Of a DNA stretch of 5,188 bases, positions 1-4,900 are shown piece by piece. Within the stretch, counting starts at the first letter, position 1; the number at the start of each line of letters is the position of its first letter. The stretch comes from Chryseosolibacter sp966095595 (GTDB taxonomy: Bacteria > Bacteroidota > Bacteroidia > Cytophagales > Cyclobacteriaceae), in contig CBHTUB010000424.1 of assembly GCA_966095595.1 (NCBI GenBank), positions 1-5,188 of the forward strand. The letters are read 5' to 3'. The position numbers and the translations under genes are program-made. Below the pieces are notes generated by a model that did no database searches, was not told where the DNA came from, and saw only the letters and a list, made by a program, of their open reading frames with translations.

Positions 1-93
1 TCGCCAAAAGAAAACGAACCAAAAGAAAAGGCGAAACTTAAATATGCTTCTACGCGCAGCCAGCCGCACCCCCGCATTTAAGTTATGCTCGCC
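1..93. repeat. Repeat-like left edge with long imperfect inverted repeat
   Basis: The first bases carry a near-exact direct repeat, CCAAAAGAAAA at 4-14 and again at 19-29. This is followed by an inverted repeat: GGCGA (30-34) plus AACTTAAAT (35-43) plus GC (46-47) can pair with GC (74-75), ATTTAAGTT (76-84) and TCGCC (89-93), with a 2-base and a 4-base bulge and a GC-rich loop at 48-73. Three readings stay open to the left edge for some distance: plus frame 1 (stop 79-81), plus frame 2 (stop 122-124) and a minus reading from an ATG at 77 that gives a simple Ser/Phe/Gly pattern. Several open frames across low-complexity sequence fit a repeated intergenic element better than a gene, but the tail of a gene entering from the left is not excluded. 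That the element is dispersed in the genome is inference. Confidence 0.4.
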
Positions 94-112
94 CGCCAGT
101 AAACAAACATAC

Positions 113-184
113 TTCGACCTATGACCGAACGTCGAAATGCATTTCACTTCGAAAATCAAAATCCCTGCCCGTCCGGCCGGCGGG
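113..184. other. Cluster of short palindromes, no gene
   Basis: This stretch holds several dyads close together: TTCGAC (113-118) with GTCGAA (131-136), the perfect palindrome GAAATGCATTTC (134-145), a tandem AAAATC pair (152-163), and CCGGCCGG (173-180) flanked by CCCG (168-171) and CGGG (181-184), giving an 8 bp GC-rich stem with one bulged T. None is followed by a T-run in either direction, so a Rho-independent terminator is not supported. The region may be part of the same repeat-rich intergenic patch as bases 1-93. No function is claimed. Confidence 0.35.
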
Positions 185-194
185 GTTAATCAGC

Positions 195-208
195 AATCAT
201 AAATCATA
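195..208. repeat. Seven-base tandem repeat, AATCATA x2
   Basis: Two exact copies of AATCATA lie head to tail (195-201 and 202-208). It is a short array on its own, listed because three other intergenic arrays in this window have the same seven-base period with different units. Confidence 0.5.
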
Positions 209-254
209 ACCATGCGATATCGGTAATGTTCTAAACTTTTTGCCGGACACTAAT

Positions 255-275
255 AATCTGACATTTGAAATCTGA
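255..275. repeat. Seven-base tandem repeat, AATCTGA type x3
   Basis: Three seven-base units follow one another: AATCTGA (255-261), CATTTGA (262-268) and AATCTGA (269-275). The array lies just past the stop codon of the NTF2-like gene, between that gene and the repeat-rich left edge. The middle unit differs from the outer two at three positions. Confidence 0.55.
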
Positions 276-285
276 AATAACAACG

Positions 286-753
286 TCATCCCTTCAACAT
301 GAACTTTCTCAGTTTCCCATTGGCTGTAGCCTGCACTTTGCGTTGGAAAAACGACGTCCACCCCAGTAAAACTCCCGTTGCGCCAAAGGCCATTCGTGAC
401 CATCGGTAGAAGTCAAACCTGTCGACATGTTTTACGATCTTTCCGTTGGCAAAGGTGAATTGTGCCTGAATGATGTTGTGAACCTTTCTGCCTGTCGTCG
501 AAAAGGTATAAAACGCCTCCCACGTGCAGGCGCCCCCCGCCTCATTAGCCGTGACGTTGCCAACGCTGACTTTAAGATCTTTGGCGGACGTTAGCAGCAT
601 CTCCCACATTGCTTTTACTCCGGCGCTGTCAAGCTGAGTAAAAACGGGATCGGAGAATGTAGCATGATCGGCATACAGGGACTGCATGGTTTTGAAGTCG
701 CGTTGATCGAAGGCGGCGTAAAAGGTGTGGATCAGGTCCTGGTTGCTGGGCAT
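286..753 (-). CDS. SnoaL/NTF2-like family protein
   Basis: This 155-residue protein resembles the SnoaL-like branch of the NTF2 fold, small alpha+beta barrels that act as enzymes or ligand-binding proteins in the cytoplasm. Visible features are an N-terminal helical region (SNQDLIHTFYAAFDQRDFKT, residues 3-22), the Y-x-D-x-A-x-F-x-D-P segment (27-36), strand-rich sequence at 75-115, and DRFDFYRWSRMAFG (111-124), which leads into a hydrophobic and basic C-terminal extension (125-155) seen in many members. There is no signal peptide. I chose the ATG at 753 because the family usually begins close to this point; the frame stays open to an ATG at 855, but that adds 34 residues of unlikely sequence (about LAISYCDFYILNF). 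The gene lies 115 bases downstream of the reductase on the same strand, so co-transcription is possible but unproven. The substrate cannot be read from sequence. Confidence 0.85.
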   Translation of the reverse strand: MPSNQDLIHTFYAAFDQRDFKTMQSLYADHATFSDPVFTQLDSAGVKAMWEMLLTSAKDLKVSVGNVTANEAGGACTWEAFYTFSTTGRKVHNIIQAQFTFANGKIVKHVDRFDFYRWSRMAFGATGVLLGWTSFFQRKVQATANGKLRKFMLKG

Positions 754-868
754 TGGTGGAATCGTCAAGGGTTTCTTAAAGAATGTAAAATTTAGAATAT
801 AGAAGTCACAATATGAAATTGCGAGCTCTCTAATTCTAACTCGCGAATCCCACATTCCAGTACCCTGC

Positions 869-1387
869 CTAATACAAGACTTTATAAGTCAATGAGATCA
901 ATCCTGTATTGTAAGGCGTGGACGATATCAGCTCCAACCTGATCCTTTCGGTCAGGGATGTAAAAAGGGGTTTGCCTTGTCCGAGAACAATGGGATGGAC
1001 CGACAACCACAGTTCATCGACCAGTTTCAGGCGGAACAATTCAGAGGCAAGCTCCGCTCCTCCGAACAACCAGAGATGCTTACCGGGAGATTGCCGGATC
1101 TTTTCAATCTCGTTCGCTATATCTCCGCTGACCAATGTGTAATTCTTGCCAGGCGACATTGTCCGGGAAAACACATAGCTCTTCAAGTGGGCAAAAGGGT
1201 TATCCTTTCCAAAATCACGCATCAGGAGCTCGTAACTTTTTCTACCATAGAGCACTGAGTCCACGCCGGCGAGAAACTCCTGCATTCCATAATCCTGGTC
1301 TGTAAAGCACCAGTCGTATTCACCGTTCGGGCCTTCGATCATGGCATCAAGCGAAAGCGCAACACCTAGTATTATTTTTCTGCTCAT
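869..1387 (-). CDS. Dihydrofolate reductase family protein (RibD C-terminal-like)
   Basis: This 172-residue protein has the full length of the small DHFR-like/RibD C-terminal reductases (YyaP/YqjB type), cytoplasmic NAD(P)H-dependent enzymes whose substrates are mostly unknown. Motifs in order: SLDAMIEGP with EYDW (12-26), the substrate-side segment; DSVLYGRKSYE (43-53), the nucleotide-binding G-R-K/T-S/T-Y region; LWLFGGAEL (105-113), the Gly-Gly turn expected to contact the cofactor; and VDELWLSVHPIVLGQGKPLF (123-142), the typical C-terminal signature. It is not likely to be the housekeeping folate enzyme FolA, whose motifs differ. Its ATG overlaps the stop of the GyrI-like gene in an ATGA (1387-1384), strongly suggesting translational coupling. 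No terminator is seen after it. Family confident; reaction unknown. Confidence 0.92.
   Translation of the reverse strand: MSRKIILGVALSLDAMIEGPNGEYDWCFTDQDYGMQEFLAGVDSVLYGRKSYELLMRDFGKDNPFAHLKSYVFSRTMSPGKNYTLVSGDIANEIEKIRQSPGKHLWLFGGAELASELFRLKLVDELWLSVHPIVLGQGKPLFTSLTERIRLELISSTPYNTGLISLTYKVLY
1384..1387 (-). other. ATGA stop/start overlap
   Basis: On the minus strand the four bases ATGA contain the start of the reductase gene (ATG, 1387-1385) and the stop of the GyrI-like gene (TGA, 1386-1384). This arrangement usually means terminating ribosomes restart at once, keeping the two products in a linked ratio. Confidence 0.9.
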
Positions 1388-1836
1388 TGGATTCCAAATT
1401 GAATTTCAGTTGTGTTTGCTTCAGGATTACGCAGGTCGACATTGACATAGATCTCCCTGTTTACTCCGAGACCGTGCAACGAATTTTCTACTATGAAGTT
1501 GTTGATCTTGCCGTAGGTCTCCGGTATCGAGAGCCATGAACCGTGATGCGTTGCCACCACCGCGCGAAAGTGTCCGGGTCTTTTAAAATGGAATTGCCCG
1601 TCATATTCATCCGGCGCATATCCGACCGGAAGCGATATCTCAAGCGTGAAAGGTCTCGTGAGATCACCCTGAAATTGCGAATAGTGCCAATGAATCGGTC
1701 CCGTAATGTCAATCCCGTGGTTGACTGCTTCCTTCAGCAACCGCTGGCCCACAGGAAGGTATTTTGCCAGTTCGGAGACCGTCGTTTCCGTCCGGAAGAA
1801 TAAAAATGTGATTGGTTTGATTTCCCTGATGTCCAT
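1384..1836 (-). CDS. GyrI-like small-molecule-binding protein
   Basis: A 150-residue stand-alone protein resembling the GyrI-like/AraC effector-binding domain (SOUL-like fold), which binds small hydrophobic or cationic ligands and occurs alone or fused to MerR or AraC regulators. The sequence opens with the typical first strand (MDIREIKPITFLFFRTET), then a helix (19-41), GPIHWHYSQF (46-55), TLEISLPVG (64-72), a central strand leading to HHGSW (97-101), a helix with ETYGKINNFIVENS (106-119), and NREIYVNVDL (126-135), where the conserved acidic residue of the family would be Glu128. It has no DNA-binding domain of its own. The frame extends five codons upstream to a TTG at 1851, but I prefer the ATG at 1836, which begins the first strand. 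No Shine-Dalgarno sequence is visible, and the stop overlaps the next gene. Ligand unknown. Confidence 0.85.
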   Translation of the reverse strand: MDIREIKPITFLFFRTETTVSELAKYLPVGQRLLKEAVNHGIDITGPIHWHYSQFQGDLTRPFTLEISLPVGYAPDEYDGQFHFKRPGHFRAVVATHHGSWLSIPETYGKINNFIVENSLHGLGVNREIYVNVDLRNPEANTTEIQFGIQ

Positions 1837-1848
1837 AACTTTTTGATA

Positions 1849-1884
1849 CAAATCAATGGACTCATCATGACAGCCCTATGTCAA
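1849..1884 (-). promoter_or_regulatory. Weak candidate promoter for GyrI-like/reductase pair
   Basis: On the minus strand TTGATTTG (1856-1849) differs from the Bacteroidota -7 consensus TAnnTTTG at one defined position, and a TTG within TTGACA (1884-1879) lies upstream. The spacer of 25 bases is longer than usual, so this is a low-confidence call. It would place the transcript start within a few bases of the ATG at 1836. Confidence 0.2.
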
Positions 1885-1897
1885 CAGAGCGGGCGAT

Positions 1898-1925
1898 GTC
1901 AATGGTCAATGGTCAATAGTCAAAT
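1898..1925. repeat. Seven-base tandem repeat, GTCAATG type x4
   Basis: Four seven-base units follow without gaps: GTCAATG (1898-1904), GTCAATG (1905-1911), GTCAATA (1912-1918) and GTCAAAT (1919-1925). The array sits in the 127-base gap between the WYL regulator and the GyrI-like gene. The first five bases, GTCAA, are constant in all units, while the last two vary. Confidence 0.75.
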
Positions 1926-1940
1926 GGCGGATAAGCCAAT

Positions 1941-1954
1941 GGTAAGTGGTAAAA
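1941..1954. repeat. Seven-base tandem repeat, GGTAAGT type x2
   Basis: Two related units, GGTAAGT (1941-1947) and GGTAAAA (1948-1954), lie just past the regulator's stop codon and 15 bases from the GTCAATG array. The period is again seven bases, but with only two units and two mismatches it would not stand alone. Confidence 0.35.
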
Positions 1955-1963
1955 TGTAGGGGG

Positions 1964-2932
1964 TCAGGTATTTAGAACATTGCTTTTGTAATGGACGGCA
2001 AGTTCATCTACAATTTCCTCCATGATCTCATTGAGTCTGGAAGGGGATTCTATTTCGACAGCATTGCCATACAGAAGCAACCAGCGGCCAAAATTCCGAA
2101 GCGATCCGACAAGAAAAGTCATTCTGCATCGCTCACCCAGATCCTCCTCCGACACGAAACCATAGTAATACCTGCTGTGCTTCAGGTACTTTACGACGGA
2201 TTTTTCAAAAATGACCACAGCCTGCTCCATATCCTTGTGCTCGTTGGTTATACTTTGAAAATACTCCTGGAGCGTATACAGGTTTCGTCCATCGAAATTT
2301 CCTCCTGATGGTTTCAGGGTCTTGATCATGTCTATCCGAAAATCGCGATATCCATTTCTCAATCGGCACCAGGCGATCACGTGCCAATGACTCGAGTAAT
2401 GAACGATTCCGATCGGCTCGATCTCTCGTTCGGATTTTTCCTGTGTTTTAGTGGATTCGTAGTTGATCCTGATCACCTGTCGCTGGCTGATGGCGCGTTG
2501 AATGTCGGCCATGAATTCGTTGGGTGATTCAAGCGATTGATGGGGATAAAGAAAAACCTGAATCGATGACTGGAGATTTTCAAGATGGTCTTTTTCGGAA
2601 TCATTCAACACTGCCTTGATCTTCAAAAGCGCCGACTCATATGCCTTGCGAATGGAATCATCGGTCATCTTCTCCACAAGTTTCCCTGCGGTGAGCATGG
2701 CGCTGGCTTCCTGCTGGTTGAACATCACCGGAGGAAGGTGGTATCCGTCGACGATAAAATATCCCTTGCCGGCCTCCGACCCTATCGGGACTCCCGCCTC
2801 CATCAACGCCTTCACATCGCGATATACCGTTCTCAGGCTGATCTCGAACCTGTCAGAGATCTCTTCAGCCTTCACGATCTTCTTGGTCTGGAGCTGGATA
2901 AGAATTGCGGTGAGACGGTCGATGCGATTCAT
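1964..2932 (-). CDS. YafY-type transcriptional regulator (HTH + WYL)
   Basis: A 322-residue cytoplasmic DNA-binding regulator of the YafY/WYL family, full length. Residues 1-60 form the winged helix-turn-helix: MNRIDRLTAILIQLQ, AEEISDRFEIS, then the recognition helix around RTVYRDVKALMEAG (34-47) and the wing GSEAGKGYFI (51-60). GYHLPPVMFNQQEASA (63-78) is the usual linker motif. The WYL domain spans about 138-215; the naming Trp-Tyr-Leu triplet reads Trp-His-Val (183-185, in SSHWHVIAWCR), while the following FRIDMI segment (198-203) is kept. The C-terminal WCX-like part (about 235-315) includes FGRWLLLYGNAVEIESPSRL. Such proteins sense a ligand, in some families a nucleic acid, through the WYL domain. 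The gene follows the symporter terminator and precedes the GyrI-like/reductase pair on the same strand, so that pair is a plausible target. No Shine-Dalgarno sequence is seen. Confidence 0.93.
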   Translation of the reverse strand: MNRIDRLTAILIQLQTKKIVKAEEISDRFEISLRTVYRDVKALMEAGVPIGSEAGKGYFIVDGYHLPPVMFNQQEASAMLTAGKLVEKMTDDSIRKAYESALLKIKAVLNDSEKDHLENLQSSIQVFLYPHQSLESPNEFMADIQRAISQRQVIRINYESTKTQEKSEREIEPIGIVHYSSHWHVIAWCRLRNGYRDFRIDMIKTLKPSGGNFDGRNLYTLQEYFQSITNEHKDMEQAVVIFEKSVVKYLKHSRYYYGFVSEEDLGERCRMTFLVGSLRNFGRWLLLYGNAVEIESPSRLNEIMEEIVDELAVHYKSNVLNT

Positions 2933-2971
2933 GTATAAAGTTAACGATTTACCACAAGATCGGTTTCGCCC

Positions 2972-3007
2972 AAAAAGAAAAAGCCACGTATGAACGCGGC
3001 CTTTTCT
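2972..3007 (-). terminator. Rho-independent terminator of symporter gene
   Basis: On the minus strand, starting 19 bases after the symporter stop codon, AGAAAAGGCCGCG (3007-2995) pairs with CGTGGCTTTTTCT (2988-2976) around a six-base loop TTCATA (2994-2989), and the T-run continues TTTTTCTTTTT to 2972. The 13-pair stem includes two G-U pairs that form only in the minus-strand RNA; in the plus-strand RNA the same positions would be A-C mismatches. The terminator therefore serves the symporter. Confidence 0.85.
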
Positions 3008-3026
3008 ATCAATGGTATTTTTTTAA

Positions 3027-4700
3027 CTACCAGAAATATAAATACAATGCTGAAAGCAATCCGAGGATAATGACCGCACCTACGGCAAATGTGCCCTGAG
3101 GCTTGAACATCTGCGTATCGATCTCGAGACCTTTCGGGTTGTTCTTGCTTTCCGGGTCTGCAAGACTGATCACGACCATCACGAGAACGACGATCGCGAA
3201 CACCAATCCCATTCTGTCGATGAAAGGAATTTCGAATATCGCCGACTCGGGATTACGTGCTGCAAAACCGATGTCTGCAAGCCATGAAAGGTCGACCCAA
3301 TTCGGCAACACCTTGAAGAGCATGGATAGCGGAAACACGATGATCGCAGCAACGAGTGCTGCCTTTGCCGTGGTTCGTTTCCAGAAAAATCCGAGAATAA
3401 AGATCGCGAAGATACCCGGAGTAACGAAGCCTGTATACTCCTGGATATACTGGAATCCGCCCTTCTTGTCGATTCCCATAAACGGGGCGATGGCCATCGC
3501 CAGGAACATGGCGACAAGAATGGTGATACGCCCAACATAGACAAGCTGTCTTTCAGTAGCCTGGACGTTGAAGAACTTCTTATAGATATCGAGTGTAAAG
3601 ATCGTGGAGATACTATTTGCTTTTCCCGCCAGCGAGGCAACGATCGCCGCCGTGAGCGCCGCGAAGGACAAACCTTTCAATCCGACGGGTAGTAGATTCA
3701 AAAGAACGGGATATGCGCGATCCGGATTGACTGTTCCTTCCTGCAACATCTCCGACTGGAACATGCCTTCGTTGTACAATACGTATGCCGCGATACCCGG
3801 CAACACAACGATGATCGGCATAAGCATTTTCAAAAATGCAGCAAACAAAATACCGTTGCGTGCGGTGGGAAGGTCTGCGCCAAGCGCGCGCTGTGTGATA
3901 TACTGGTTACATCCCCAGTAGTTCAGGTTGACGATCCACATACCTCCAATGAGGATACTAAGCCCGGGAAGATCGAGATAGTTGGCATCATTCTGATTGA
4001 ATACCATATGAAAATGGTCGTCGGCTTTGTTGAGCATGATCGAAAATCCTTCCAATACACCGGATGTTCCATAGTGGTCAGAAACAAGATTGAGCGCAAG
4101 GTAAGTTGTCGCCAGACCGCCAAGGATCAGGAAGAACACCTGGATAACGTCCGTATATCCGATCACCTTCATACCTCCCAGCGTGATGACGATGGCAAAG
4201 ATCGCCAGCCCGGCCATACACACCCAGATGCTCAGACCTGAGATGGTACTTACGGCAAGCGCACCGAGGAAAAGGATTGAGGTAAGATTTACGATCACAT
4301 ACAGGAGGAGCCAGAACACGGCCATGATCGTGCTCACCGTATTGCTGTACCGCTGCGTCAGAAACTGAGGCATGGTATAGATGTGGTTCTTCAGATAGAT
4401 CGGCATGAAGAAGATCGCGACTACAAGAAGCGTCGCCGCCGCCATCCATTCATAGGTGGCGATCGCCAATCCCATTTTAAAGCCCGAGCCTGACATCCCG
4501 ATAAATTGCTCCGCAGAGATGTTGGACGCTATCAGGGAGGCACCGATCGCCCACCATGTCAAGGCACCCTCAGCGAGGAAAAAGTCCTTCGAATCGGCCT
4601 GTGCTTTTTTCTTTTTTTGATAGATCCAATAACCGTACGTCGCTACAATGACGAAATAGATTAAAAAGACGATGTAATCCGTGGTTTGTAGTTTCTGCAT
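3027..4700 (-). CDS. Sodium/sugar symporter (SSS family, vSGLT-like)
   Basis: A 557-residue inner-membrane Na+-coupled solute symporter, close in length to Vibrio vSGLT. About 14 membrane segments are visible (roughly 8-27, 47-67, 79-101, 123-147, 153-175, 183-203, 246-263, 285-308, 340-369, 390-410, 425-438, 445-463, 494-513, 537-556). The signature NISAEQFIGMSGSG (60-73) and YEW (83-85) match the sugar branch. By alignment from memory, vSGLT sugar ligands Q69, E88, N260, K294 and Q428 correspond to Q65, E84, N258, K291 and Q420, the gate Tyr263 to Y261, and Asp189 to D184. Ser91 corresponds to A87. At the Na2 site A62, I65, A361 and S365 appear as A58, I61, A352 and S356, but S364 is A355. 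A Lys run (29-32) follows the first segment. Uptake of a hexose or similar sugar is likely; the exact substrate is not. The gene has its own terminator, and no sugar-utilisation partner genes are in view. Confidence 0.93.
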   Translation of the reverse strand: MQKLQTTDYIVFLIYFVIVATYGYWIYQKKKKAQADSKDFFLAEGALTWWAIGASLIASNISAEQFIGMSGSGFKMGLAIATYEWMAAATLLVVAIFFMPIYLKNHIYTMPQFLTQRYSNTVSTIMAVFWLLLYVIVNLTSILFLGALAVSTISGLSIWVCMAGLAIFAIVITLGGMKVIGYTDVIQVFFLILGGLATTYLALNLVSDHYGTSGVLEGFSIMLNKADDHFHMVFNQNDANYLDLPGLSILIGGMWIVNLNYWGCNQYITQRALGADLPTARNGILFAAFLKMLMPIIVVLPGIAAYVLYNEGMFQSEMLQEGTVNPDRAYPVLLNLLPVGLKGLSFAALTAAIVASLAGKANSISTIFTLDIYKKFFNVQATERQLVYVGRITILVAMFLAMAIAPFMGIDKKGGFQYIQEYTGFVTPGIFAIFILGFFWKRTTAKAALVAAIIVFPLSMLFKVLPNWVDLSWLADIGFAARNPESAIFEIPFIDRMGLVFAIVVLVMVVISLADPESKNNPKGLEIDTQMFKPQGTFAVGAVIILGLLSALYLYFW

Positions 4701-4758
4701 GTTTAACTAGTAATTTAGGTAACTGATTGTTTCAGGAAGAGTTTGGGTTACACGGTCC

Positions 4759-4777
4759 TTGAACATTCTCAGTTCAA
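4759..4777. promoter_or_regulatory. Operator-like dyad TTGAAC-N7-GTTCAA
   Basis: A perfect inverted repeat with 6 bp arms (4759-4764 and 4772-4777) and a seven-base spacer, 19 bp in all, lies 59-77 bases upstream of the symporter start. Its size and symmetry fit a site for a dimeric regulator. It is too far from any T-run to be a terminator. Which protein might bind it is unknown. Confidence 0.4.
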
Positions 4778-4820
4778 CCAATAAAAATGATGCTTTTTTT
4801 CATAGATGCAAAATTTTATT

Positions 4821-4834
4821 CGTCATTGATGACG
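4821..4834. promoter_or_regulatory. Operator-like dyad CGTCAT-TG-ATGACG
   Basis: A 14 bp inverted repeat with 6 bp arms and a two-base centre, in the divergent region between the symporter and the DUF1206 gene. It overlaps the TTG (4826-4828) of the candidate plus-strand promoter, so a bound protein could block or position RNA polymerase. The spacing does not suit an RNA hairpin, which favours a DNA-level role. Confidence 0.4.
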
Positions 4835-4853
4835 CATCGGTACACTTCGTTTG
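4826..4853 (+). promoter_or_regulatory. Candidate promoter for DUF1206 gene
   Basis: TTG (4826-4828), a 17-base spacer and TTCGTTTG (4846-4853) resemble the Bacteroidota promoter pattern TTG-N17-23-TAnnTTTG, with one mismatch in the -7 box. Transcription would begin near 4860, about 40 bases before the start codon. The promoter is flanked and overlapped by two dyads, which makes regulation plausible. Confidence 0.4.
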
Positions 4854-4867
4854 TGTGAAATTCACAC
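4853..4867. promoter_or_regulatory. Operator-like dyad GTGTGAA-A-TTCACAC
   Basis: A 15 bp inverted repeat with perfect 7 bp arms and a single central base sits at or just past the predicted start of transcription for the DUF1206 gene. The TGTGA/TCACA halves recall a CRP site, but the gap between them is three bases instead of six, so canonical CRP binding is not expected. A role as a repressor site is inference. Confidence 0.45.
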
Positions 4868-4889
4868 GGGCATGTCTTTTTAACAGGCT

Positions 4890-4893
4890 GAGG
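4890..4893 (+). promoter_or_regulatory. Ribosome binding site GAGG
   Basis: GAGG lies seven bases before the ATG at 4901 and supports that start over the in-frame ATGs at 4913 and 4943. The other genes here have no comparable Shine-Dalgarno sequence, which is common in Bacteroidota. Confidence 0.55.
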
Positions 4894-4900
4894 TAAAGTT

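Noticed and set aside
197..403. Minus-strand open frame of 68 codons over the left intergenic region
   Set aside because: It overlaps the end of the NTF2-like gene in another frame and then runs through seven-base repeat sequence; it has no recognisable domain.
787..811. TTG plus TAAATTTT on the minus strand as a promoter for the NTF2-like gene
   Set aside because: The spacer is only 14 bases and the -7 box ends in T instead of G, so the match is too poor to list as a feature.
821..844. GCGAG/CTCGC inverted repeat as a terminator after the reductase gene
   Set aside because: The arms are only 5 bp with a 14-base loop, and no T-run follows on the minus strand.
754..855. Possible 34-residue N-terminal extension of the NTF2-like protein from an ATG at 855
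   Set aside because: The extra residues do not resemble the family, are not a convincing signal peptide, and run nearly to the upstream gene's stop; the ATG at 753 gives the normal family start.
1837..1851. TTG start at 1851 for the GyrI-like gene
   Set aside because: It adds only five residues, uses a rarer start codon and overlaps the candidate promoter; the ATG at 1836 fits the first strand of the domain.
2585..2993. Overlapping plus-strand open frames opposite the regulator
   Set aside because: They are antisense to a well-supported gene with clear domain motifs and encode nothing recognisable.
3103..4449. Several open frames of 60-150 codons on both strands within the symporter gene
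   Set aside because: All overlap the continuous 557-residue symporter; the products are low-complexity shadows rich in Ser/Arg or basic residues.
4853..4867. Canonical CRP site
   Set aside because: TGTGA and TCACA are present, but separated by three bases instead of six; it was kept only as an unassigned dyad.
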